From VBCK01 sp035511515 (GTDB lineage Bacteria > Pseudomonadota > Gammaproteobacteria > Burkholderiales > Burkholderiaceae_F), in assembly GCA_035511515.1 (NCBI GenBank), contig DATKFG010000063.1, positions 4,067 to 68,066 on the forward strand: 64,000 nucleotides of DNA. The letters are read 5' to 3'. The translations under genes and the position numbers were made by a program. The notes beneath the pieces are model-generated. The model searched no databases. It was not told where the DNA came from and worked only from the letters and a program-made list of their open reading frames with translations. Below are positions 37,404-45,532 of this stretch, piece by piece (position 1 is the first letter of the stretch; the number at the start of each line of letters is the position of its first letter).

Positions 37404-37655
37404 TCAAAGCGGCCTCGTCGATGGGTCGGTTGGCGCCGAAAGGCCGGCCCTCCAGGTTTCGTACTTGAACGCGCGCCCGCAGCGGGTGCAATGCCAGACG
37501 GCGAAGTCGGCCTCGGTCATCGTGGGTGCCGCATCGAAGTCGTGATCGCAATCGGCGTCGCCGGCGCTGGCACGCACCGAATGCTGGCGATAGCGGTCGC
37601 AGTCGAGGCGGATCTTGCGTGGCTGATTCGGGCGTTGCTGCAGAGTGGTGTCCAT
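37404..37655 (-). CDS. small putative zinc-ribbon protein
   Basis: An 83-residue protein from ATG 37655. The only clear feature is a C-terminal C-x2-C (HCTRCGRAFKYETW), preceded by DCDHDFD, which could form a single zinc knuckle. The N-terminus (MDTTLQQRPNQPRKIRLDCDRYRQ) is basic. The frame is open further upstream into the palindromic repeat, so the ATG is chosen to exclude it. Reality moderately supported; function unknown. Confidence 0.5.
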   Translation of the reverse strand: MDTTLQQRPNQPRKIRLDCDRYRQHSVRASAGDADCDHDFDAAPTMTEADFAVWHCTRCGRAFKYETWRAGLSAPTDPSTRPL

Positions 37656-37780
37656 CGGTCCATCACGCCAGGAATCGAAACTCTCGATCGCACTATGCGC
37701 CCGAGCCCTCGCGCGACCAAGTGGGACTTTCCCCCGGCTGCCGGCCGGAAGAGTACGACATCGCGATGCTGGAGTGCGCG

Positions 37781-37984
37781 CCCTCACCCCCTCCCCTCTC
37801 CCGCTGCGCGGGCGAGGGGCGATCCAGCACTGCAAGTGCGACGATCTTCTCGGGGCACGATGTATCGCCGCTCGCCCGTGCCTTCACATCGGCTGGGGGA
37901 GCACGAGGGGGCCAGCCCAGCCCTCTCGTTCTCTTCCTCCATTCCTTTTCCGGCCTTCGGCCGGAAAAGGGGAGGGGGTGAGGG
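37781..37984. repeat. 204-bp palindromic element, second intergenic copy
   Basis: Same termini as the 29271-29475 copy: ccctcaccccctcccc (37781-37796) and ggggagggggtgaggg (37969-37984). The hairpin ccttttccggcc-ttc-ggccggaaaagg (37944-37970) has a 12-bp stem. The central block with ctgggggagcacgaggggg is shared. The internal 19-bp pairing seen in the other copy is degraded here. Lies in the 355-bp gap between a small leftward gene and the BON gene; the rest of that gap shows nothing coding. Confidence 0.9.
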
Positions 37985-38010
37985 CACGCGCTCCGACGCG
38001 GCAAGCCGTG

Positions 38011-38313
38011 TTACCCGCCCATCACCGCGAGGTCGTTGTAGACCTTGGTGACGCCCGGCACCGAAGCAGCGACCCTTGCAGCCTCGTCGACGTCGACCCG
38101 CGTGTCGACCAGACCTCCCAGGTACACCACATGATCGGCGGTCTGCACCGAGATGTTGTCAAACCTCAGCGATGGCACCGCGTCGATCTGCTCTTGCACT
38201 TTGTCGCGGATTTGCGCGTCATCGGCGCTCTCATCCGCAGATTGTGCGTAAGCACCTGCCGATACAAAGGCGGCCAGTACGACCAAACCGGTCAGTTGCC
38301 TGTATGTAGCCAT
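38011..38313 (-). CDS. periplasmic BON-domain protein
   Basis: A 100-residue exported protein: signal peptide MATYRQLTGLVVLAAFVSAGAYA, then one BON domain (residues about 30-98; IRDKVQEQID, VVYLGGLVDTRVDVDEAARVA, VTKVYNDL). BON domains bind phospholipid membranes and support envelope stability (OsmY type). GGGAG precedes ATG 38313. Downstream of tlpA by 159 bp on the same strand; may be independent. Stress induction is typical of the family but not shown here. Confidence 0.88.
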   Translation of the reverse strand: MATYRQLTGLVVLAAFVSAGAYAQSADESADDAQIRDKVQEQIDAVPSLRFDNISVQTADHVVYLGGLVDTRVDVDEAARVAASVPGVTKVYNDLAVMGG

Positions 38314-38472
38314 ATCGATCTCCCGTAAGTGTCAAACGATTAAACCAATACCGGTCTTTGGGCAGGCTTTGGGAACGCGAGTTCGGTCGGCACCCGACGG
38401 TCTCGGTTACAGCAGTCACTTCCGATTGCCACGATGCGCAACCGCGAATGAACCCGGAGTAAGGCGCCCGCC

Positions 38473-39021
38473 TCAGCAGGGAACGGCGCGGGCCAACGCG
38501 CTGGCCGCTGCCGCTTTGCGAGCACCGAAGGTCCTCGAGATCAGCTGCAGCGACGCGGGCGAGTCCCACTCCCTCGCCCCGTAGATCTTGTCGAGCACGC
38601 GCCCATCGGCGTCGACCAGCACCGTCAGGGGAATCCTGGCCGCTCCCAGCATGTTCTCCAGCTGCTGGCCGTGGTCGATGAAGTGCCGGATGGTCGCGTT
38701 GGACCGGTTCAGAAAGGCCAGGGCCTGTTCGGGGTAGTCATCGGTCGAGATGCCGATCACCGAGAACGCGATGCGCTCTTCGGTCCAGGCAAGCCGTTCG
38801 AGCGAAGCCATCTCCTCAACGCACGGGCCGCACCAGCTGGCCCAGACGTTGATCAGCAGCGGCCGCCCGCGGTATTCGGACAGGCGCCGCGGCGGGCCGT
38901 TCAGACCCTGCAGCGTCGCCTCCGGCAGCACCCCCCCGATCGGCACCTCGCCCGGGGTGCGGGTCCAGGCCGGCCATGAAACGGCCAGCCCCAGGCACAG
39001 CAGCGCGCGTCGTCGGTTCAT
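38473..39021 (-). CDS. TlpA-like thiol-disulfide oxidoreductase
   Basis: A 182-residue periplasmic thioredoxin-fold protein. N-terminal signal (MNRRRALLCLGLAVSWPAW); active site WASWCGPC at about 61-68 with the CxxC redox pair; cis-Pro in IPLTVLVD. Expected to reduce or shuffle disulfides in exported proteins, for example in cytochrome maturation. It starts 21 bp after the msbA-type gene, so it is co-transcribed with it. The C-terminal AARAVPC-like end carries an extra Cys. Confidence 0.88.
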   Translation of the reverse strand: MNRRRALLCLGLAVSWPAWTRTPGEVPIGGVLPEATLQGLNGPPRRLSEYRGRPLLINVWASWCGPCVEEMASLERLAWTEERIAFSVIGISTDDYPEQALAFLNRSNATIRHFIDHGQQLENMLGAARIPLTVLVDADGRVLDKIYGAREWDSPASLQLISRTFGARKAAAASALARAVPC

Positions 39022-39042
39022 CCGGCTCCGATCGAGCCCGGC

Positions 39043-40821
39043 TCAGGCCGCGACCGCGTGGTCCGACTTGGCGAACTGGATCCGGTACAGGCTGGCGTAA
39101 AGACCGCCGCTCGCCAGCAGCTCCGCGTGGCGGCCGATCTGGGCGATGCGGCCGCTTTCGAGCACCACGATGCGGTCGGCGTGCTCGATGGTCGACAGCC
39201 GGTGCGCCACCACGAAGGTGGTGCGGCCGCGCATCAGCCGTTCCAGCGATATCTGGATGAAGCGCTCCGACTCCGAATCCAGCGCCGAGGTCGCCTCGTC
39301 CAGCAGCAGCACCGGCGCGTCCTTCAGCAGCGCGCGCGCGATCGACAGCCGCTGGCGCTGACCGCCCGACATCTTGACCGCGTTCTCGCCGATCCGGGTC
39401 TCGAAGCCGTTGGGCAGCGATTCGATCAGCGGCAGCAGGAACGCCGCCTCGGCCGCCGTGCGCACCTGCGACATCGTGGCGCCGCGGCAGGCCCCGTACG
39501 CGATGTTGGCAGCGATCGTGTCATCGAACAGCACCACGTCCTGCGACACCAGCGCGATCTGGCGCCGCAGGCTCGCCAGCCGCAGCTGCCCGATCTCGAC
39601 GCCGTCGATCAGGATGTGCCCGCTGGTGGGCCGGATGAAGCGCGGGATCAGGTTGATCAGCGTCGTTTTGCCGGCGCCCGACGGTCCCACCAGCGCGATC
39701 GTCTCGCCCGGTTCGACGGTCAGGTCGATCTCCGCCAGCGCGGCCGACGAGGTGCCCGCATACTGGAAGCCGACGCGCCGGAAGTCGATCGCGCCCCGGG
39801 CCCGCTCGATCTCGCCGGTTCCGTCGTCGGCCTCCTGGGGCGAATCGATCATCTCGAACACGCTTTCGGCGGCGGCCGACATGCGCGCCACCGGTCCGTT
39901 CAGCGAAGCCAGGTGGCGCAGCGGCTGCAGCAGCAGCAGCGCCGAGGTCAGGAACATGATGAATTCGCCGGCGGAAAGGCCGCCGGAGCGGGCCTGCCAC
40001 ATGGCCAGGCCGATCACGACCGACAGGCCGATGGCGGCGATCAGCTGCGTGGCCGGCGTTGCGGCCGACCAGGCGACCTGCATTTTCATCGCGAAGCGGC
40101 GCAGCCGATGGTTGATCGACTCGAAGCGCTCGCTTTCGTACCCGACCCCGTCGTACACCTTGATCACGCGGCTGCCCTCGTGCGCCTCCTGCACCGCGCG
40201 CGTGAGCTCGCCCAGCATCGCCTGGTTCTCGACGTTGAGCTTGCGCAGCTGCGCACTGAACACGCGCAGTATCCCGCCCACCAGCGGCGCGAACGCCAGG
40301 GTCAGCAGCGTCAACGGCCAGTTGTAATACAGCAGCACGCCCAGCAGCGCCAGCACCGAGAGCGAGTCGCGCACCGCGGTGGTCATCACCTCGGCGGCCA
40401 GGCCCAGCGCATTGCTCGCTTCGTTGATGAACTTCGAGATCACCATCCCCGAGGGCGTGTTCTCGAGGGTGGTCTGCGGCCAGTGCAGCAGCCGTTCGAA
40501 CATCGCGCGCCGCAGCTCGACCAGCACCGACTGCGAGACCCCGCAGATCTTGTAGCTGCTCACGTAGCTGGCCAGCCCGCGCACCAGGAACACGCCCACG
40601 AAGGCGAGCGGCACCCACAGACCCGCCCCGGGCTGGCGGTCGTAAAAGCCCCGGTCCAGCAGCACCCTCGTGAGCGCGGCGATCGCCGGATCGGTCAGCG
40701 CCGCGATCACCATCGCCGCCAGCGCAAGCGCCAGCGGGCGCGGATGAGCCCGCACCATCCGGATGATCCGGCGCAGGTTCGGGTCGGTGAAGATCGATTG
40801 CCTGGCTTTGTCCGTTGTCAC
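39043..40821 (-). CDS. msbA: MsbA-type lipid A exporter, ABC half-transporter
   Basis: A 592-residue fused membrane/ATPase half-transporter. The N-terminal half has six helices (about 25-310); the nucleotide-binding domain has Walker A GPSGAGKT, signature MSGGQRQRLSIARAL, Walker B PVLLLDEATSALD and H-loop VAHRLST. It resembles MsbA, which flips lipid A-core across the inner membrane, and the LPS genes alongside support that. GTG start at 40821. Divergent from the heptosyltransferase gene by 102 bp. An export role for other lipids cannot be excluded. Confidence 0.88.
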   Translation of the reverse strand: MTTDKARQSIFTDPNLRRIIRMVRAHPRPLALALAAMVIAALTDPAIAALTRVLLDRGFYDRQPGAGLWVPLAFVGVFLVRGLASYVSSYKICGVSQSVLVELRRAMFERLLHWPQTTLENTPSGMVISKFINEASNALGLAAEVMTTAVRDSLSVLALLGVLLYYNWPLTLLTLAFAPLVGGILRVFSAQLRKLNVENQAMLGELTRAVQEAHEGSRVIKVYDGVGYESERFESINHRLRRFAMKMQVAWSAATPATQLIAAIGLSVVIGLAMWQARSGGLSAGEFIMFLTSALLLLQPLRHLASLNGPVARMSAAAESVFEMIDSPQEADDGTGEIERARGAIDFRRVGFQYAGTSSAALAEIDLTVEPGETIALVGPSGAGKTTLINLIPRFIRPTSGHILIDGVEIGQLRLASLRRQIALVSQDVVLFDDTIAANIAYGACRGATMSQVRTAAEAAFLLPLIESLPNGFETRIGENAVKMSGGQRQRLSIARALLKDAPVLLLDEATSALDSESERFIQISLERLMRGRTTFVVAHRLSTIEHADRIVVLESGRIAQIGRHAELLASGGLYASLYRIQFAKSDHAVAA

Positions 40822-40847
40822 AGGAGTTCCACCACCCTCACCCCCGA

Positions 40848-40853
40848 TACAAT
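40848..40853 (+). promoter_or_regulatory. -10 candidate for the heptosyltransferase gene
   Basis: TACAAT in the 102-bp divergent gap, 71 bp before ATG 40924. No convincing -35 at 16-18 bp. Confidence 0.3.
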
Positions 40854-40923
40854 CCCGGCCCCGGGATCCGTGCTGCAGGGCTCGCGTAGTGTATGCGATC
40901 GACGCCGGCACCCTGCCCTCGCA

Positions 40924-41859
40924 ATGCTCTCCACCGTCGTGCGCCTGCCCAATCACCTGGGCGATGCCTGCATGGCCAGCCCCGCGCTGGACCTGCTGGC
41001 CTCGCGCGGCCATGCGCTCACGCTGGTCGGACAGGCGTGGGCGCGCGACCTGTTCGCCGGCTACCCGTGGCCGATGCTGGCCTTGCCGCCCGGCCGGCTC
41101 GCGCGCATCCGCGTGCTGCACCGGCTGGCGCGCTCGCTGCCGCGCGCCACCCCCGCGGTGCTGCTGACCAACTCGTTTTCCTCGGCGCTGCAGATGCGGC
41201 TGGCCAGGCTGCGTCCGATCGGTTACGACACGGACCGGCGCGGCTGGCTGCTGGCGCAGGCGTTCCCGGTGCCGGACCGCTGGGCCAGCGACATGCACAC
41301 GGTCGAGTACTACCACTGGCTGGCCCGCTGCGTGATCGACCGGCCGGTGCCCGCGCCGACCCGAATCGAGCTGCGGCTGGCGCCGGCCGCCTACGTGCAT
41401 GCGCGCTGGGTGCTGGAGTCGGCCGCGGTCAGACCGCCCTATGTGATGCTGTGTCCGGTCGCCACCGGCCTGCACCACGGACAGGTCAAGGCCTGGGACG
41501 GGTTTGCGCGCCTGTGCGAGGAGCTGGTTCAGCGCGGACACACGGTGGTGGCCTGTCCCGGTCCGGGAGAACACGACGCGGTCGCCTCCAGCGTGCCGCG
41601 CGCGCTGCTGCTGCACGAGACCGACGTGGCGGGGTTTGCCGCGCTGCTGGCCCAGGCGCGCCTGGTGGTCGCCAACGACAGCGGCGCCGGCCACCTGGCC
41701 GCCGCGGTCGGGGCCCGCCTGATCAGCGTGTTCGGGGTGACGCAGATCGACAAGACGCGCCCGCTCGGTCCGAATACGCAGGTGATCGGCGGCAGCCGCG
41801 GATGGCCCGACTACGAGGAGGTGCGCGCCGCGGTGCTGGAGGCGCTGCTGACCGGCTGA
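40924..41859 (+). CDS. LPS heptosyltransferase-family glycosyltransferase (GT9)
   Basis: A 311-residue GT-B enzyme. The N-terminal segment MLSTVVRLPNHLGDACMASPAL matches the heptosyltransferase start (x-R-x-x-x-x-GD). The C-terminal donor-binding block VANDSGAGHLAAAVGARLISVFG is diagnostic of GT9 (WaaC/WaaF). It transfers heptose to LPS inner core in the cytosol. ATG 40924 is chosen because the frame upstream lies antisense to msbA. Its last 49 bp overlap the convergent O-antigen ligase gene. Confidence 0.88.
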   Translation: MLSTVVRLPNHLGDACMASPALDLLASRGHALTLVGQAWARDLFAGYPWPMLALPPGRLARIRVLHRLARSLPRATPAVLLTNSFSSALQMRLARLRPIGYDTDRRGWLLAQAFPVPDRWASDMHTVEYYHWLARCVIDRPVPAPTRIELRLAPAAYVHARWVLESAAVRPPYVMLCPVATGLHHGQVKAWDGFARLCEELVQRGHTVVACPGPGEHDAVASSVPRALLLHETDVAGFAALLAQARLVVANDSGAGHLAAAVGARLISVFGVTQIDKTRPLGPNTQVIGGSRGWPDYEEVRAAVLEALLTG

Positions 41860-43106
41860 GTTCCATCGGGCGCCAGCAGCGCCCCCAGCAACAGCGCGAT
41901 GAAGTGGCCTTCGCCGAAAGTCTGGAAGTGCGAGTTGAAAAGACTCGTGACGCTCCACGCCGCCAGCAGCGCCAGTGCGCAACTGCGATATGGCTGCGCC
42001 GCCGGCTGCAGCACGGCGCCGGCCAGCAATCCCAGGAAGGCGGCCAATCCGAGTACGCCGGCCTCGACCGTCACGCGCAGGTACTGGTTGTGCGGATCAT
42101 GGACCGGGTGGGCGCACCAGTTCTGGAGCGGCTGGGTCCCGATCTGGTTGCGCACCTCCCCGTCGTAGGCGGACATGAAGCCGCCCACGCCGTAGCCGAA
42201 CCAGGGCCGCACGCGTATCAGCGCGGCGGTCGTGCGCCACAACAGCAGCCTCAGACCGGTGGAGTTTTCCATCGGTGAGGAACAGTCCAGCGACGAGCGG
42301 CCCTCCTCGGCCACCAGCGCAAAGCGATGCTGCACCATCGGCGAAACCGCCGCCAGAACACCCACCAGCACCACCAGCGCGGCAACGACCTGCCAGCGCC
42401 GCCAGCCGGTCAGCATCAGCACCGCGCCGCTGACGGCGGCGACCACAAAGGCCACCTGGCCGCTGCGTCCGGCCGCAACCAGCACCAGGTTGGCCAGACA
42501 GATCAGCGCAGCTGCCGCCAGCAGCCCGCGCGACCGCACCGACCGATCGCGCTGCGCGGCCAGCACGACCGCCATCAGCACGGCCACCGCCATCGTCATC
42601 GACTGCACCACGTGATTGCCGAACAGGGTGCCCGGGTAGCCCGGGTCGATCGACACCCGCGCGCTCCACATCCCGAACGACACGATCGCTCCAATGGCCG
42701 CCGCCGCGATCAGCGACAGGCAGAAGCGCTCCTTCCAGCGCCGATCGCCGAATGCCGCCGCCGTCAGTACGATCCACAGCATCGTGCGCCAGTTCCACCA
42801 GGCGTCCAGTCGCGCGTGCCACGGCGCGTGGGCCCAGCACATGGCCAGCGTCATCACCGCGAAGAAGATCAACGCCGCACGCCCCAGCGGCTGGCTCGCC
42901 GCCACGGCCAGGCGGGCCCGCATCGAACTCGATGCCAGCGCCAGCACCAGCGCCAGTCCCAGCGCGATGTTGGCCACCGGCGGCGATGAGAACGAGCCGA
43001 TCGCCGCCACGATCAGCGCAATGCGCACGGCCGCGTCCCAGCGTCGGCCGGACTCGGACTGCGGCTGCGCTTCAGCTGCGAGCAAGCTCAGCCTCGCGCC
43101 GGCCAA
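41811..43106 (-). CDS. O-antigen ligase / polymerase-like membrane protein
   Basis: A 431-residue polytopic protein with about 11 hydrophobic segments. The large periplasmic loop between about 260 and 345 carries ENSTGLRLLLWRTTAAL, RPWFGYGVGGF and CAHPVHDPHNQYLRVTVEAG, the R...H..NQYL pattern typical of WaaL/Wzy family enzymes that join O-antigen or polymerise it. TTG start at 43106 without a clear ribosome binding site; GTG 43028 is an alternative. Follows the GT25 gene on the same strand by 47 bp. Confidence 0.82.
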   Translation of the reverse strand: MAGARLSLLAAEAQPQSESGRRWDAAVRIALIVAAIGSFSSPPVANIALGLALVLALASSSMRARLAVAASQPLGRAALIFFAVMTLAMCWAHAPWHARLDAWWNWRTMLWIVLTAAAFGDRRWKERFCLSLIAAAAIGAIVSFGMWSARVSIDPGYPGTLFGNHVVQSMTMAVAVLMAVVLAAQRDRSVRSRGLLAAAALICLANLVLVAAGRSGQVAFVVAAVSGAVLMLTGWRRWQVVAALVVLVGVLAAVSPMVQHRFALVAEEGRSSLDCSSPMENSTGLRLLLWRTTAALIRVRPWFGYGVGGFMSAYDGEVRNQIGTQPLQNWCAHPVHDPHNQYLRVTVEAGVLGLAAFLGLLAGAVLQPAAQPYRSCALALLAAWSVTSLFNSHFQTFGEGHFIALLLGALLAPDGTQPVSSASSTAARTSS

Positions 43107-43153
43107 CCATGCGGGTCACGGTCGAAGCCAAGGGTGTGCCGTCGCGCCCGCCG

Positions 43154-43933
43154 CTACTTGCCATCGATCGGGATCGTGCGGCCGCCGAACAGGCGGTGGC
43201 ACAGACGATCCCAACGGAAGCGGATCCAGGCATAGATCCGCCCGCGGCCACGGCGCTTCTCGTCCAGCAGGCTGTGGAAGCGGCCATTCATGCTGCCCTG
43301 TTCGACGACGGGCTCGCGCAGCCAGAAATGTGGAATGCCCAGCTCGGCGTCTATTTCGCGCAGCAGCCAGTCGGGCGGGCGCGTGACCCGGTTGCGTTGC
43401 AGCCATTGCAGCCGGCGCAGGCACGATTCGCGATCCAGCACCAGCGCTTCGGCCGCCGGCAGCGGCCCGCCTGCCACCAGCATCGTCGGGGAGTGCTCGG
43501 CGCCTTCGGCGTAGCGGTTGTGCCCGCACCCCAGATACAGCAGGCACGGCGTGCCGGCGCGGTCGAGCTCGTCGATGGCCTGGGCCAGCACCTCGTTGAA
43601 GCGGCGTGCCAGCACGACGTCGTCCTCGAACACCAGCACGCGCCGATAGCCGCGTTCAACGCAGATGCGCCAGGTCGCGATATGCTTGAGCACCGCCGAC
43701 TGGTGCGGCAACCGCAGATCGCTCGGTGCGAAGGTTCGCTCGATCAGTTCGGGGGTGATCTGTGGCGGGTCGAAATCGAACACCCACTCGAAGTCGATGC
43801 CGAAGCGGGCCAGCTCCGCGCGCATGTGCTCGATCCGGTCAGTGAACGTACGCACCGACACCACCAGAACGGCGTCGACCAGATCGTTGACGCGACCGCC
43901 GGTCGGACGAGGCCGGGCTGTTTCACTGCTCAT
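43154..43933 (-). CDS. glycosyltransferase family 25 (LPS biosynthesis)
   Basis: A 259-residue GT25-like enzyme (LgtB/LgtE-type, often galactosyltransferases acting on lipooligosaccharide). Features: RTFTDRIEHMRAEL near the start, HIATWRICVERGYRRVLVFEDDVVL with the acidic E-D-D metal-binding motif (about 103-105), and the downstream PTMLVAGGPLPAAEALVLDR. Donor sugar unknown. Divergent from the next glycosyltransferase by 31 bp; upstream of the O-antigen ligase gene. Confidence 0.82.
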   Translation of the reverse strand: MSSETARPRPTGGRVNDLVDAVLVVSVRTFTDRIEHMRAELARFGIDFEWVFDFDPPQITPELIERTFAPSDLRLPHQSAVLKHIATWRICVERGYRRVLVFEDDVVLARRFNEVLAQAIDELDRAGTPCLLYLGCGHNRYAEGAEHSPTMLVAGGPLPAAEALVLDRESCLRRLQWLQRNRVTRPPDWLLREIDAELGIPHFWLREPVVEQGSMNGRFHSLLDEKRRGRGRIYAWIRFRWDRLCHRLFGGRTIPIDGK

Positions 43934-43964
43934 CTGACGATTTTATCCGAAGGTCCCGAGCGCC

Positions 43965-45104
43965 TTGCCGCCGACCAGCATCGAAGTCATCGAGCCGACC
44001 ATGGCGAGCGAGGCGGGCCACTGTGCCGCGCTGTTCGTGAGCCTGCGCGCGGCCGGGCCCACGCTGCCGTACCGGCTCTGGATCGACCGGCGCGCGCGGC
44101 TGCCCGCGATCGAGCAGCAAGGCGTGCCGCTGCGGCGGTTCTTCGCCCGGCGCTGGCGCAAGCTGCAGGCGCTGTGGCTTTACCGGCAGCTGCGGCGCAG
44201 CGGCGCGCCGATCCTGGTGCCGACCGCGACCTGGTTCGATCTGCGCGCGCTGGACCTGGCGGGGCGGGGCCGCATCGCTCCGCGGCGCGCGTTTCTGTAC
44301 TTTCACAAATGGCGCGCCTCGGCGCGGCGCGCGCAGGCGCTCGCGCGCCTGGCCCGGCGCCAGCCTGACCTCGCGCTGTTCGGCACGTCGCCGGCGATCG
44401 TGCAGGCGCTGCGCGCAGCGGGCTTCGCGCACGTCGAGCAGATCGTGCCGGTGCTGAGCACGGACCCGGCGCCGCCGCCGGCGGCGTTCCGCGCGCTGCT
44501 GTCAGCCGGCGCGGCCCGGGCCGACAAGGGATTCACGCACGTGGTGGACCTGGTCGAGCACCTGGCCGCCTCCGGGTCGAACCTGCCGATCGTGGTGCAG
44601 GCCTCGGGCGATCACTACGGCCGCTTCGACGAGCGCACGCAGGCCGCCCTGCAGCGGCTGCGGCGCTGCCGCTACCCTCACCTGACCGTGCTGGCCGACA
44701 CGATGGACGCGCGGCAGTACCAGGATCTGTTCACTGGCGCGATCTGCCTGCAGCCCTACGAGCGGGCGGACTACGCCGACAAGATGAGCGCGGTCACGTT
44801 CGACGCGCTGCGCCACGGCGCGCCCATCGTGACCGTCGCCGGCACCACGATGGCCGCCACGGTCGAGGCCAGCGGCGCCGGCCTGGTGGTGGACGAGCCG
44901 AGCCCGCAGGCCCTGCTGGCGGCGTGCCAGGCGGTGCTGCGGCGGTACGGCGAGTTTTCGCAGCAGGCCCGACGGGAGGGCGCCGCGCACGCGCCCGAGT
45001 CAGCCTGGCGCCCGCTCATCGAGCAACTGCGGCTGGCTATCGACGCAGATGCCGGTCGCGCCACACCAGGAACGCCAGGTATCCGACCACCAGCAGGTTG
45101 CTGA
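43965..45104 (+). CDS. glycosyltransferase, GT-B fold
   Basis: A 379-residue GT-B protein. The first visible element is the beta strand SIEVIEPTMASEAGHCAALF; the C-terminal donor-binding region has GAICLQPYERADYADKMSAV and VTVAGTTMAATVEASGAGLVV, a GT1/GT4-like pattern. It starts at TTG 43965; ATG 44001 would remove the first strand. Part of the LPS/envelope cluster. The last 68 bp overlap the convergent DUF2127 gene. The C-terminal tail (ATPGTPGIRPPAGC) is low complexity. Confidence 0.75.
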   Translation: MPPTSIEVIEPTMASEAGHCAALFVSLRAAGPTLPYRLWIDRRARLPAIEQQGVPLRRFFARRWRKLQALWLYRQLRRSGAPILVPTATWFDLRALDLAGRGRIAPRRAFLYFHKWRASARRAQALARLARRQPDLALFGTSPAIVQALRAAGFAHVEQIVPVLSTDPAPPPAAFRALLSAGAARADKGFTHVVDLVEHLAASGSNLPIVVQASGDHYGRFDERTQAALQRLRRCRYPHLTVLADTMDARQYQDLFTGAICLQPYERADYADKMSAVTFDALRHGAPIVTVAGTTMAATVEASGAGLVVDEPSPQALLAACQAVLRRYGEFSQQARREGAAHAPESAWRPLIEQLRLAIDADAGRATPGTPGIRPPAGC

Positions 45105-45516
45105 CCAGCACCACGACGGCAGCGACCGTCGGCTTCTCGATCAGATGCCCGACCTCGAATGGGACGTACAGGGCCCCCGACACCGCCCCCAGCCATTGAC
45201 CCCAGGTGCGCTGGTACCACAACCCGTAGGCCTCGCAGAAGCGCAGCAGCACGTAGCCGGTCGCCAGCAGCACCAGCGAGCGCAGGTTGGTGTTGGCCAG
45301 CACATCGGCGTAGCGCAGGACCGCTGCCGGATAGCGTTCGCCGGGATTCAAGCCGAAGCGCTCGATCAGGGCAGTCAGGATCTGATGCAGGTCGTGATGC
45401 ACCAGGCTGAGCAGCCCCAGGCTGGCAGCCAGCGCAGTGGCTCCTTTGACGGCCTCGAAGGCTGCGATCGTCCGTAAGGCCCGTCGCCTTGCAACCGGAT
45501 GCGAAGAGTGGGGCAC
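45037..45516 (-). CDS. DUF2127 membrane protein
   Basis: A 159-residue membrane protein of the DUF2127 family, with four hydrophobic segments and the family pattern RRRALRTIAAFEAVKG at the start and FCEAYGLWYQRTWGQWLG in the middle. GTG 45516 places the gene 16 bp after dnaE on the same strand with GAGG upstream; a longer reading from 45585 would overlap dnaE by 53 bp. Function unknown. Overlaps the convergent glycosyltransferase gene by 68 bp. Confidence 0.78.
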   Translation of the reverse strand: MPHSSHPVARRRALRTIAAFEAVKGATALAASLGLLSLVHHDLHQILTALIERFGLNPGERYPAAVLRYADVLANTNLRSLVLLATGYVLLRFCEAYGLWYQRTWGQWLGAVSGALYVPFEVGHLIEKPTVAAVVVLVSNLLVVGYLAFLVWRDRHLRR

Positions 45517-45532
45517 GCGAATCCGACCGGCC

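Noticed and set aside
39058..40923. Open frame on the + strand opposite msbA running into the heptosyltransferase gene
   Set aside because: Same GC effect; composition is Arg/Gln/His-rich and the heptosyltransferase domain starts only at 40924.
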